Positions 18,704 through 27,542 of a DNA stretch of 64,000 nucleotides are shown here, piece by piece. The DNA is from Streptomyces sp. NBC_01750 (GTDB lineage Bacteria > Actinomycetota > Actinomycetes > Streptomycetales > Streptomycetaceae), in contig NZ_CP109137.1 in the NCBI RefSeq assembly GCF_035918095.1, positions 1,054,001-1,118,000 on the forward strand. The letters run 5' to 3'. The notes under the pieces were generated by a model that had not been told where the DNA came from, searched no databases, and saw nothing but the letters and a program-made list of their open reading frames with translations. Positions within the stretch are counted from its first letter, which is position 1. Every line of letters begins with the position of its first letter. The translations under genes were made by a program, and so were the position numbers.

Positions 18704-20515
18704 GTGCCGGCTGACCGCACACCGTCCGTGTACGCCGCCGGCCTGCCCGCCCTGGTGGCGCGGCACGCCGAGCAGACCCCGCAGGCCCTGGCCGTGATGG
18801 ACGGCGACACCACGCTGACGTACGAGCAGCTGGTCGCCTCCGCCCGCGCTCTGGCCGCACACCTGCACGACCATGGCGTCCGCCCCGGCGACCGGGTGGC
18901 ACTGCTGATGCCGCGTTCGGCCCGCACCGTCGTCGCACAGCTCGCGCTGTGGTGGGCGGGCGCGGCGTGCGTGCCGCTCGACCCGGCGCACCCGGGTCCG
19001 CGTACCGAAGCGATGCTCGCCAACGCCGGGGCGACACTGACCGTCGGCGACAGCAAGCTGCTCGAATCCGCGGCCGTCACAGGCGCCACCCTGGCCCTGC
19101 ACGACGAGCCACTGCTGACCGGCGCCGAGCTGCCCGCGGCCCGGCCCGGCCCCGACGCGACGGCGCTCGTCCTGTTCACCTCGGGGTCCACCGGCCGCCC
19201 CAAGGGCGTGACGGTGGCCCACGGCGGCATCGCCCGGCTGGTCACCGCTCCGCAGTACGCCACCGTCACCGCCCGCGACCGGGTGCTGTTCCACTCGCCG
19301 ACCACCTTCGACGCCTCGACCTTCGAGGTGTGGTCGGCCCTCGCCAACGGAGCCGCCGTGGTGGTGTGCACCGCCGAGCGGCCCTCCTTCGAGGATCTGG
19401 CCCGACAGGTGGAGCGGCACGGCGTGACCGTGGCGTTCTTCACCACGGCGCTGTTCCACCAACTGGCTGCCCGCCGCTCCCGGGTGTTCTCGGTGCTCCG
19501 CACAGTGGTGGTGGGAGGCGAGGCGATGGCCGCCCAGCATGCCCGGGCGGTACTGCGCGCGTTCCCCTGGCTCGAGTTGGTCAATGGATACGGGCCGACG
19601 GAGACGACGACGTTCGCCACGGCCCACCGGGTCACCGATGCGGACTGCGACGGCCCGGTGCCGATCGGCCGCCCGATCGCCGGTGCCGTCACACACGTCC
19701 TGGACGGCGCCGGGCAGCCCGTCGCGCCTGGCGAACACGGTGAACTGTGGATCGGCGGCAGCCGTCTGGCAGGCGGATACGCGGGACGGCCGGAGCTGAC
19801 CGCCGAACGCTTCGTGGACCATGCGTCGCTGGGCCGGCTGTACCGCTCCGGCGACCTGGTCTCGGTACGCCCGGACGGAGTTCTGGACTTTCACGGCCGC
19901 GTCGACGACCAGGTCAAGGTCCGTGGATTCCGCATCGAGCCGGGCGAGGTCGAGCACATACTGCGCGAGCAGGCGGAGGTGGACGACGCCGCCGTGACCG
20001 TGCGCCGGCCCGCAGCGGACGACGCCCGCCTGGCCGCCTTCGTGGTGGCCGCACCCGGCCCTATACCCCGTGCCGAGACGCTGAGAGCGCGGCTCGCCGA
20101 ACAGCTGCCCGCCCATCTGGTCCCCGACGAGCTGACCCTCGTCGAGCGGCTGCCCCTGACGGTCTCCGGCAAGGTGGACCGGCGCGCGCTCACCGCTTTT
20201 CACGGCACCGCCACCGCCGAAGAGGCCACCCAGGCGCTGACCCCGCTCCAGCAGGCCGTCGCCGAGGTGTGGAGCCGCAGCCTGGGCAGCGAGGTGAACC
20301 GGCCGGACGCCGACTTCCTCGCCTACGGCGGCCATTCCTTGCTCGCCCTGGTCGTCACGGACGACCTGCGCGAGGAGCTCGGAGTGGAGCTGTCCCTGCC
20401 CGACTTCTTCGCCGCCCCAACGGTGGCAGGACAGGCCGAGCTCGTCGAGCGCGCCCTGCTGGCCAACCACGACGATCTCCACCTCGACGCGCCGGAGGAC
20501 ACAGATGCCCACTGA
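18704..20515 (+). CDS. NRPS module A-PCP, Val/Ile-like pocket
   Basis: An A-PCP protein of ~603 residues from the GTG at 18704, which has GGAAGGA seven nt upstream; an in-frame ATG at 18656, just after the previous stop, would add 16 residues and cannot be excluded. A-domain motifs: LVLFTSGSTGRPKGVTVAHGG (A3, here split: LFTSGSTGRPKG), NGYGPTETTTFA (A5), LYRSGDLVSVRPDG (A7), GRVDDQVKVRGFRIE (A8), VSGKVDRRAL (A10). PCP: LAYGGHSLLAL. The pocket read by eye is D-A-F-F-V-G-G-T-F-K, lying between published valine (DAFWIGGTFK) and isoleucine (DAFFYGITFK) codes, so a branched aliphatic residue is predicted. No condensation domain. Its stop overlaps the next gene by 11 bp. Confidence 0.93.
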   Translation: MPADRTPSVYAAGLPALVARHAEQTPQALAVMDGDTTLTYEQLVASARALAAHLHDHGVRPGDRVALLMPRSARTVVAQLALWWAGAACVPLDPAHPGPRTEAMLANAGATLTVGDSKLLESAAVTGATLALHDEPLLTGAELPAARPGPDATALVLFTSGSTGRPKGVTVAHGGIARLVTAPQYATVTARDRVLFHSPTTFDASTFEVWSALANGAAVVVCTAERPSFEDLARQVERHGVTVAFFTTALFHQLAARRSRVFSVLRTVVVGGEAMAAQHARAVLRAFPWLELVNGYGPTETTTFATAHRVTDADCDGPVPIGRPIAGAVTHVLDGAGQPVAPGEHGELWIGGSRLAGGYAGRPELTAERFVDHASLGRLYRSGDLVSVRPDGVLDFHGRVDDQVKVRGFRIEPGEVEHILREQAEVDDAAVTVRRPAADDARLAAFVVAAPGPIPRAETLRARLAEQLPAHLVPDELTLVERLPLTVSGKVDRRALTAFHGTATAEEATQALTPLQQAVAEVWSRSLGSEVNRPDADFLAYGGHSLLALVVTDDLREELGVELSLPDFFAAPTVAGQAELVERALLANHDDLHLDAPEDTDAH

Positions 20516-23378
20516 CAGCACCCCCAGCTCCGCCGCGCTGCAGGAGGAACTGCTGCGCAGGGCCCGGGCCCGCGCCGGCACCCGCCCGGCCGCCCCGGTC
20601 CCCACAGCCGTCCACGACCAGGGGCCCGCCCCGCTCTCCCACGCCCAGCGGCGGATGTGGCTGATGGACCACCTCGGCCAGGGAGGCTCCCTCTACAGCG
20701 TGCCCTTCGCCACCCGGCTGCACGGGCCGCTCGACGTGGACGCCCTCACCGTCGCACTCACCACGCTCGTACGACGCCACGCCATCCTGCGTACCCGTTA
20801 CGGCCGGAGCGGCGACGAGCCGTACCAGGAGACGCTCCCCGCGCCCGACACGATCGCCGTGCCGGTGGTGGAGGCCGACGGCGACGGTCTGCAGACACTC
20901 GCCGCGGAGGCACGCCGTCCGTTCGACCTGGCTGCGGGTCCCCTGCCGCGCGCCCTGGTGCTGCGGCACGGCCCCCGAGACCACACCGTGCTGCTGACCT
21001 TCCACCACATCACCATCGACGGCGGGTCGCTGGAGACCGTCGCCGACGAACTGACGCAGCTGTACGCAGCGGCCGTGGACGGACGCCCTCACGAACGGCC
21101 GGAGCCGCCGCAGTACACGGACTACGCGCGCCGCGAGCACGCGGCGGCCGGCCGCCTCGATGAAGGACTGGCTCACTGGACGCGCCGGCTCGCCGGAGCC
21201 GTACCACTGCGGCTGCCCCGGCCCGCGCGCCCTTCCGCCGACCTGGGCACGCGTCCGGCGGTCGCCCGCACCACGAAGCTGGACGCCTCGGTGCTGTCTG
21301 CACTGCGCGAGCTGGGCAGGCAGCACCGGGCCACCCTCTTCACGGTTTCCCTCGCCGCCGCCTTCGCCGCGTTGCAGCGCTTCACCGGCGAGGACGACCT
21401 GGTCATCGGCTGCGCCGCCACCCACCGCGAGGGGGCGGCCATGCGCGGTCTCGTCGGACTGTGCGTCAATACCCTTCCGGTACGTGTGGACCTGTCCGGC
21501 GACCCGGAGTTCGGGATCCTCGTGGACCGGGTGCGGGACGCGCTACTGGAGGCCCAGGAGCACCGGGACGCTCCCTTCGACCTGATCCTGGAGCGACTCG
21601 GCGCCGCCGCGCGGGATGCCGACGGCACGCCGCTGGTCCGGGTCACCGCGGACGTCCTGCGGGCGCCCACGGCGCTCCCGCTGCCCGGCACGGTCGCCGA
21701 GCCCGTCGAAGTCGGCCTCGGCGAAGCCAAATTCGACCTGTCGTTCGGCCTCATGGACACCGACGAGCCCGCCTGCCTGGTCCAGTACGGGCCGGCAGCC
21801 CTCGCGACGGAAGCGGGAGACCAGCTGGCAGATGCCTTCGCCGACCTGCTGGCCGCGGTCGCCGTCGACCCGGAACTGACACTGTCACGGCTGCCCGGCC
21901 GGCGGCCATGGGCGGTCCAGGCCGACGAACACTGTCATCCGGCCGAGACCGGGCTGCGGATGCATCCGCAGGTGAGCGATGCGGCAGTGCCGCAGCCGGC
22001 GACCGGACCGCTGATCGCCTATGCCGTCCTGCGGGAGACCGGGGGCCCCTCACCCGCCGAGTTGCGGAACCACCTCCGGTCCGCCCTCGCCCCGGCATTC
22101 GTCCCGGCCGCGGTGACACTGCTGGACGCGATGCCGCGGAACGCCGACGGCTCACTGGACGCCGGCCGGCTGCCCGGCGCGGCACCGGCCTCCGCCCTGC
22201 ACGGGGACCGTGCGCACGCGGTGACGGCGGCGTTCACCGCTTTGCTGGGCAAAACCCCCGCACCGGACGACGACTTCTTCGTCCTCGGTGGCCACTCCCT
22301 GGTCGCCGTGCAGCTCGCCGAGCGCTTGCGCACAGGGCTCAAGCTGCCGCTGACCGGTCTCGATGTGATGCAGCACCGGACACCGCGCGCACTCGCCGCG
22401 CTGCTCGACGCGCGTGAGACGGAACGGGCGGCCGCGGCTGCCTCGACGGCCCCGCCGGCGTCACGTACCCGGCGGGCAGGCGAGGGCACCGTGCTGGTGA
22501 CCGGCGGCACGGGCGGCGTCGGAGCGTTCATCCTGCGCGAACTCGCCGCCCAGGGGAGGCCGGTGCTCGCGCTGGCCCGCCCCGAGTCGGCACACCTGGT
22601 GGCCGGGGACGGTGTGGACGTCGTCGAGGGTGATCTGACCGACCTGGACGGCCTGCGCGCCGCCGTGGAGAGTGCGGACGCGGTGATTCACGCAGCCTGC
22701 ACCTTCACCCGTCCCGAGGTGGACGTGGCGGCGATGGAAGCGATGGTCGGCGCCTGGCACAGCGGCCCGTTCGTCTTTGTCAGCAGCGTGGACGCCTACG
22801 GACGCCCCACGGAGCAGTCGGTGGCCGAGGAGTCGGCTTCCCGACAGCCGTTGAGCGCGTACGGACAGGCGAAGCTCGACTGCGAACACATGCTGATGCG
22901 GGCGGCCGGCACCGGCGGCAGGGGCGGGGCCAGCGCCGTACGCTCGCCCCTCGTGTGGGGTCCGCACGACCGGCTGCGCGACCAGTTGCGCTGGGGCGCG
23001 ACCGGGATGCTCTACCAGGCTGCCCTCGCCGGAGAGCCGATCACCCTCCCACGGCCCGGCACAGCCGGGCGCGACTGGTACGGCGCCCCGTGGGTCCACG
23101 CGGCTGCCCTGGCCCGCGCCGTGACCGCCTGCCTGGACACGGCCGTCCACGGCGTGGCCAACGCCCTGAGCGGTCACGTCGCGTGGCAGGACCTCGCCGC
23201 CGAGCTGCGCAAGCTCCTCGGCAGCGACAGTGAGATCCAGCTCGTCGAGCGGGCGCATCCGGACCTCGACCACCCCTGGCACTACCACGCGGACCGGCTG
23301 GCCACCGCGCTGCGCGAACAGCCCGGGGAGGACTGGCACTCCGTGCTAGCTGCGATGGTCGACCCCTCCCGGGCCTGA
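20505..23378 (+). CDS. terminal NRPS protein: C-(vestigial A)-PCP-reductase
   Basis: A 957-residue termination module. C domain ~40-460 with HHITIDG at 167-173. Residues ~479-560 look like only the C-terminal sub-domain of an adenylation domain (VSDAAV, LIAYAV, PAELRNHLRSALAP, FVPAAVTLLDAMPRNADG), with the A10 Lys replaced by Ser550; the large catalytic part (A1-A7) is absent. PCP ~565-635 with VLGGHSLVAV (Ser598). A Rossmann reductase, ~661-950, has VLVTGGTGGVGAFILREL and the SDR pair Tyr786/Lys790 (AYGQAK). No thioesterase. The chain is therefore probably released reductively as an aldehyde or alcohol, with the last PCP loaded in trans or serving only as acceptor. ATG at 20505 follows GGAGGAC. 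Confidence 0.92.
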   Translation: MPTDSTPSSAALQEELLRRARARAGTRPAAPVPTAVHDQGPAPLSHAQRRMWLMDHLGQGGSLYSVPFATRLHGPLDVDALTVALTTLVRRHAILRTRYGRSGDEPYQETLPAPDTIAVPVVEADGDGLQTLAAEARRPFDLAAGPLPRALVLRHGPRDHTVLLTFHHITIDGGSLETVADELTQLYAAAVDGRPHERPEPPQYTDYARREHAAAGRLDEGLAHWTRRLAGAVPLRLPRPARPSADLGTRPAVARTTKLDASVLSALRELGRQHRATLFTVSLAAAFAALQRFTGEDDLVIGCAATHREGAAMRGLVGLCVNTLPVRVDLSGDPEFGILVDRVRDALLEAQEHRDAPFDLILERLGAAARDADGTPLVRVTADVLRAPTALPLPGTVAEPVEVGLGEAKFDLSFGLMDTDEPACLVQYGPAALATEAGDQLADAFADLLAAVAVDPELTLSRLPGRRPWAVQADEHCHPAETGLRMHPQVSDAAVPQPATGPLIAYAVLRETGGPSPAELRNHLRSALAPAFVPAAVTLLDAMPRNADGSLDAGRLPGAAPASALHGDRAHAVTAAFTALLGKTPAPDDDFFVLGGHSLVAVQLAERLRTGLKLPLTGLDVMQHRTPRALAALLDARETERAAAAASTAPPASRTRRAGEGTVLVTGGTGGVGAFILRELAAQGRPVLALARPESAHLVAGDGVDVVEGDLTDLDGLRAAVESADAVIHAACTFTRPEVDVAAMEAMVGAWHSGPFVFVSSVDAYGRPTEQSVAEESASRQPLSAYGQAKLDCEHMLMRAAGTGGRGGASAVRSPLVWGPHDRLRDQLRWGATGMLYQAALAGEPITLPRPGTAGRDWYGAPWVHAAALARAVTACLDTAVHGVANALSGHVAWQDLAAELRKLLGSDSEIQLVERAHPDLDHPWHYHADRLATALREQPGEDWHSVLAAMVDPSRA

Positions 23379-23398
23379 GCGCCCAGGACAGCGGGCCA

Positions 23399-23436
23399 CG
23401 CGATCAGCCCTCGGCACGGGCCGAGGGCTGATCGCG
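23399..23436. terminator. strong hairpin terminator closing the NRPS operon
   Basis: Perfect 17-bp inverted repeat (CGCGATCAGCCCTCGGC and its complement) with a 4-nt loop, starting 21 bp after the NRPS stop and lying between two converging genes, so it may serve both directions. Confidence 0.88.
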
Positions 23437-23540
23437 TCCGCGCCACGCGCACACGGCACGGACCACCGGCAGGGCACATCGTCGCCAGTGGGCCTCATCA
23501 AGGCGGGTAGGGCGGCACTGAGCCGGCCCGACTCTCTGTC

Positions 23541-23576
23541 GGCACCGGCACCGGCACCGGCACCGGCAGCGGCACC
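23541..23576. repeat. GGCACC hexamer microsatellite
   Basis: Six consecutive hexamers (GGCACC four times, then GGCAGC, then GGCACC) in the non-coding space between the NRPS terminator and the glpK stop. A candidate for length variation; no function is evident. Confidence 0.8.
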
Positions 23577-23654
23577 AGCAGCGCTCCGCGCGAGCCGTCG
23601 GAGAGGGGTCGCTGCCCGACTGAGCCCCGGTCACAATGCGTAATGGTCTGCGCA

Positions 23655-25169
23655 TCAAGGACGGTCCGACGGTTGGATCCACCCCAGCGATCGCTCGACG
23701 GCCCGCTGCCAGTTCTCGTATTCCGATTCGCGCCGCGCGGAGTCCATGTCGGGCAGCCATTGGCCCGCCCGGTGCCAGTTGCGGCGCAGGACTTCCAGGT
23801 CCGACCAGTAGCCGACGGCCAGCCCGGCGGCGTAGGCGGCGCCCAGCGAGACGGTCTCGGCGACCATCGGGCGCACCACGGGCACATCGAGGACGTCGGC
23901 CAGGATCTGCATGAGCAGGTTGTCGGATGTCATGCCGCCGTCGACCTTGAGCTCATTCAGAGTCAGCGAGGAGTCGGCGTTCATGGCGTCGACGACCTCA
24001 CGCGTCTGCCAGCCGGTGGCTTCCAGCACGGCTCGGGCCAGGTGCCCCTTGGTGATGTACGAGGTGAGGCCGACGATGACACCGCGTGCGTCGCTGCGCC
24101 AGTGGGGTGCGAAGAGACCGGAGAACGCCGGGACGATGTAGCAGCCGCCGTTGTCCTCGACGGTGCGCGCGAGGGTCTCGATCTCCGGCGCGCTGCTGAT
24201 CAGTCCCAGACGGTCACGGAACCACTGGACCAGCGAGCCTGTGACGGCGATCGGGCCTTCCAGCGCGTAGACCGGGGGCTGATCGGCGATCTTGTAGGCA
24301 ACGGTGGTGAGGAGCCCGTTCCGGGACCGTACGACGTTGGTACCCGTGTTGAGCAACAGGAAGCTGCCGGTCCCGTAGGTGCACTTCGCCTCGCCCGGGG
24401 AGAAGCAGGTCTGCCCGAAGAGTGCGGCCTGCTGATCGCCGAGCGCGGCCGTGATGGGGATGCCCGGGAGGATCGAGCGGTCCTCCCCATAGCTTTCCGC
24501 CGAGGACCGGATCTCGGGCAACATGGCGCGGGGGACCCCGAAGAACGCCAGCAGTTCCTCGTCCCAGGTGAGCGTGCGCATGTTCATGAGCATCGTGCGA
24601 CTGGCGTTGGTGGCGTCGGTGATGTGCTGACCGCCGGCCGTGCCGCCGGTGAGGTTCCAGATCAGCCAGCTCTCCATCGTGCCGAACAGCACCTCGCCGT
24701 CCTGGGCTCGCTGTTCCAGCCCCGCGACGTGGTCGAACAGCCAGCGGATCCGTGGCGCGGAAAAATAGGTCGAGGGGGGCAGGCAGCAGCGTTCCAGGAA
24801 GAAGTCGTCGCCGGGGTGGTTTCTCAGGCCCTCGACGAGCCGAGCGGTGCGGGTGTCCTGCCAGACGATCGCTCTCCCCAGTGGAGTGCCTGTCCGCCGG
24901 TCCCAGAGCACCGTCGTCTCGCGCTGGTTCGCGATGCCCAGAGCGGAGACCTCGCCGACGGCGGCGCCGACGGCGGACAGTGCCTCGGGCACGACGCGCC
25001 GCAGATTGCGCCAGATCTCGAGGGCGTCGTGCTCGACCCAGCCTGGCCTCGGGAAATACTGCTCGTGCTCGCGCTGGGCCACCGACATCAACCGCCCACG
25101 ATGGTCGAACAGGATGCAACGGGTGGAGGTGGTGCCCTGGTCAATGGACATCACATACCGTTCAACCAT
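23655..25169 (-). CDS. glpK: glycerol kinase
   Basis: A 504-residue FGGY-family kinase that phosphorylates glycerol to glycerol-3-phosphate with ATP. It begins [21 protein letters not shown] and has [42 protein letters not shown] and [15 protein letters not shown], all GlpK signatures. Length is normal. Start at 25169 matches family N-termini; a GGAAGG site lies about 12 nt upstream. It follows the GylR-like regulator by 43 bp on the same strand. The glpF and glpD genes that usually accompany it are not present here. Confidence 0.95.
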   Translation of the reverse strand: MVERYVMSIDQGTTSTRCILFDHRGRLMSVAQREHEQYFPRPGWVEHDALEIWRNLRRVVPEALSAVGAAVGEVSALGIANQRETTVLWDRRTGTPLGRAIVWQDTRTARLVEGLRNHPGDDFFLERCCLPPSTYFSAPRIRWLFDHVAGLEQRAQDGEVLFGTMESWLIWNLTGGTAGGQHITDATNASRTMLMNMRTLTWDEELLAFFGVPRAMLPEIRSSAESYGEDRSILPGIPITAALGDQQAALFGQTCFSPGEAKCTYGTGSFLLLNTGTNVVRSRNGLLTTVAYKIADQPPVYALEGPIAVTGSLVQWFRDRLGLISSAPEIETLARTVEDNGGCYIVPAFSGLFAPHWRSDARGVIVGLTSYITKGHLARAVLEATGWQTREVVDAMNADSSLTLNELKVDGGMTSDNLLMQILADVLDVPVVRPMVAETVSLGAAYAAGLAVGYWSDLEVLRRNWHRAGQWLPDMDSARRESEYENWQRAVERSLGWIQPSDRP

Positions 25170-25212
25170 GATCCGGACCGCCTTCCGATGCGTCGAGGAT
25201 GCGGTGGTGGAG

Positions 25213-25980
25213 CTACCAGCGGGCCGCCCCCAGGTCTCTGGAGATCGCCCGTGCGGCCTCACGGAGCAGGGTGATCAGGGCCGGCTGAGGCTCGCCCTTG
25301 GCATCACAGATCCGCTCGACCGGGCCGGACACGCCGATGGCGCCCACCACGAGGCCTCCGTGCCCCCGGATGGGGGCGGCGACGCCGGCCTCACCCATGC
25401 TCATCTCCTGAACCTCGGCGGCCCATCCGTTCTCCCGGATGTCCTCGAGTGCTCGGGTGAGCTCTTCCGGGACGACCAGGGTGTGCCGGGTGTACGCCTC
25501 CAGCCCGGCACCGAGCGCCACCTCCACGGTCGCGGTGCCGAAGGCCAGCAGGACCTTGCCGATCGAGGAGGCGTGCAACGGCAACAGCGAGCCCACGTCC
25601 AGGGTCTGGAGCGTGTCGTCCGGCCGGAAGACGTGGTGGACGATGAGCACCTTGCCCTCAAGGGGGGTGCCCAGGCGGACCGCCTCCCCGCTGCGGGCGG
25701 CCAGTGCGTCCGCCCAGTTGATGGAGCGCGACCGCAGCTCGTTGACGTCGAGGTAACTGGTGCCGAGGTGGAGCAGCGCCGCCCCGAGCTGGTACTTTCC
25801 CGTCGCCGCGTCCTGCTCCACGAAATCCACGTGCTGCAAGGTGCGCAGAATGCCGTGGGCGGTGCCCTTCGCCAGCCCGAGCGACGCGGCCACCTCGCCC
25901 AGTCCGAGCCGACGAGGACCGCCGGCGAGCAGACGCAGTATTGCCGCCGCCCGTTCGATGGACTGGACTGGACCGGCCAT
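25213..25980 (-). CDS. gylR: IclR-family regulator, GylR-like
   Basis: A 255-residue repressor. The N-terminal winged HTH ([31 protein letters not shown]) and the C-terminal IclR ligand domain ([45 protein letters not shown]) are complete. The sequence closely resembles Streptomyces GylR, the glycerol-operon repressor relieved by glycerol or glycerol-3-phosphate, and the gene lies immediately upstream of glpK, so control of that kinase is the obvious role. The 5' region (25981-26154) is AT-richer and is shared with the divergent HATPase gene. Confidence 0.9.
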   Translation of the reverse strand: MAGPVQSIERAAAILRLLAGGPRRLGLGEVAASLGLAKGTAHGILRTLQHVDFVEQDAATGKYQLGAALLHLGTSYLDVNELRSRSINWADALAARSGEAVRLGTPLEGKVLIVHHVFRPDDTLQTLDVGSLLPLHASSIGKVLLAFGTATVEVALGAGLEAYTRHTLVVPEELTRALEDIRENGWAAEVQEMSMGEAGVAAPIRGHGGLVVGAIGVSGPVERICDAKGEPQPALITLLREAARAISRDLGAARW

Positions 25981-26154
25981 AAAACGATTCTAGGCCCGCC
26001 TTTACCGGTCTACAGCGCACATGATGAGGGGATTTTTCCGGATCCGGGTACTCCGTTCGGTAATGCCGACCGCCGTCCATTGACCGGCCTCGAATCGCTC
26101 CCTAGCGTGCGTTGATGTCGGCGTCCCGTCGGCAGCGCTCGCCGAGGAGGGCAC

Positions 26155-26571
26155 ATGGCGGCTCAGCTCAGCACAGTGGCCCGCAAGGCAGTCGATCATG
26201 TCTGTCCTGTGCCGCATACCCCGGGGGCCGTCTCGGTCGTACGCGGACGTATCCGCGCGGTGCTCGTGGAGTGGGGCCTTTCCCCGGACGTCACCATGGA
26301 TGCGCTCCTGGTGGTCTCGGAGCTGCTGACCAATGCGCTCGTCCACGCCCTGCCACCGGCGACGCTGCGGTTGTCGTGGGTCCGCGCCGAGGAAGGCAGA
26401 GCCCTCCGCATCGAAGTCACCGACGCGGGACGCGCGCTCCCGGCAAGCCAGTCGGCCGCCCCGGACGAGCACGGCCGGGGAATCGCCATAGTGGCGGCCC
26501 TGTCGGCCCGCTATGGCATACGCGTTCACACCGGCGGGATCACCCGCTGGGCGGATCTCCTCGCAGTGTAG
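26155..26571 (+). CDS. small HATPase-domain protein (anti-sigma-factor-like)
   Basis: A 138-residue GHKL ATP-binding protein. The N-box region VVSELLTNALVHA and the G1/G2 regions EVTDAGRALP and DEHGRGIAIVAALSARYG are present; there is no histidine-phosphorylation domain. Streptomyces has dozens of such RsbW/SpoIIAB-like kinases that bind sigma factors or anti-anti-sigma factors. No partner is encoded next to it, so its target is unknown. Start at 26155 follows GAGGAGGGC. Confidence 0.85.
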   Translation: MAAQLSTVARKAVDHVCPVPHTPGAVSVVRGRIRAVLVEWGLSPDVTMDALLVVSELLTNALVHALPPATLRLSWVRAEEGRALRIEVTDAGRALPASQSAAPDEHGRGIAIVAALSARYGIRVHTGGITRWADLLAV

Positions 26572-26672
26572 GAAGTTGGCCCGGACAGGGCACGGAGCAG
26601 CTCAGTCAAACGCTCCGCGCCCCGCTCCACAGCAGCCGGGGGCCCCTCAGCCCCGCGGCGAACCCGGGCCCC

Positions 26673-27542
26673 TCAGCCCCGGTCGTAGGTATGGAACCCC
26701 CGGCCCGACTTGCGGCCGAGCAGCCCCGCCTCGACCATCCGCTGGAGCAGCGGTGGCGGGGCGTAGAGGGGTTCCTTGAACTCGTCGTACAGCGACTCCG
26801 CGATGGCCGCGACAGTGTCCAGGCCGATCAGGTCCGCCAGTTTGAGCGGCCCCATCGGATGGGCGCATCCCAGCTCCATCCCGGCGTCCACGTCGGCGGC
26901 GGTGGCGAAGCCGGACTCGGCCATCCGGACCGCAGCGAGGAGGTACGGGATGAGCAGGGCGTTGACGACGAAGCCGGCCCGGTCCTGGGAGCGGACCACC
27001 GTCTTGCCCAGGGTGCCGGTCGCGAACTCCTCGACTGCCGTCACCGCCTCGGGCGCGGTGTGCAGAGATGCCACGACCTCCACCAGCGGCAGGACGGGTA
27101 CCGGGTTGAAGAAGTGCAGTCCCAGGACGCGGTCGGCGCGGTGCGTGGCCATGCCCAGGCGCATGACCGGGATGGAAGAGGTGTTGGTGGCCAGAATCGC
27201 CTCCGGATCCTCGACGATCTTGTCGAGGGCGGCGAAGACCTCGGTCTTCGCATCGGCGTTCTCGACCACGGCTTCGACGACGAGCTGCCGGTCGGCCAGG
27301 TCGTCGAGGCTGCCGCTGAACACGAGGCGGGCCAGAGCGTCTTCGGCGGAGACACGGTCCAGCTTGCCGCGCTGGACGGCACGTTCGAGGGACATTGCCA
27401 CACGCTCCCGGGCCTCGCGGGCCGCTGTGGCATCTGCCTCGCAGACCACCGTGTCGAGCCCGGCGCGGGCGCAGACCTCGGCGATCCCGGCCCCCATCTG
27501 GCCGCCGCCGACCACGCCGACCCTTGTCAGGGATCCGTTCAT
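26673..27542 (-). CDS. 3-hydroxybutyryl-CoA dehydrogenase family protein
   Basis: A 289-residue NAD(P)-dependent 3-hydroxyacyl-CoA dehydrogenase. It has the Rossmann VGVVGGGQMGAGIAEVCARAG at the N-terminus, ILATNTSSIPV, the HFFNPVPVLPLVEV active-site motif with catalytic His, and a C-terminal domain with FVVNALLIPYL and GLLGRKSGRGF. It would oxidise L-3-hydroxybutyryl-CoA. The start at 27542 overlaps the end of the malate synthase remnant (ATGA), so it once was, and may still be, co-transcribed with the glyoxylate genes. The gene is intact, but its upstream promoter may have been removed by the deletion inside malate synthase. Confidence 0.93.
   Translation of the reverse strand: MNGSLTRVGVVGGGQMGAGIAEVCARAGLDTVVCEADATAAREARERVAMSLERAVQRGKLDRVSAEDALARLVFSGSLDDLADRQLVVEAVVENADAKTEVFAALDKIVEDPEAILATNTSSIPVMRLGMATHRADRVLGLHFFNPVPVLPLVEVVASLHTAPEAVTAVEEFATGTLGKTVVRSQDRAGFVVNALLIPYLLAAVRMAESGFATAADVDAGMELGCAHPMGPLKLADLIGLDTVAAIAESLYDEFKEPLYAPPPLLQRMVEAGLLGRKSGRGFHTYDRG

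Noticed and set aside
10366..23378. Calling the NRPS operon a siderophore cluster
   Set aside because: Only one pocket resembles hydroxyornithine and the exporter is EntS-like, but there is no ornithine monooxygenase, iron-uptake gene or iron-box nearby, so it is left as an open hypothesis.
23643..25274. 543-codon forward open frame over glpK
   Set aside because: Antisense of an unmistakable glycerol kinase.
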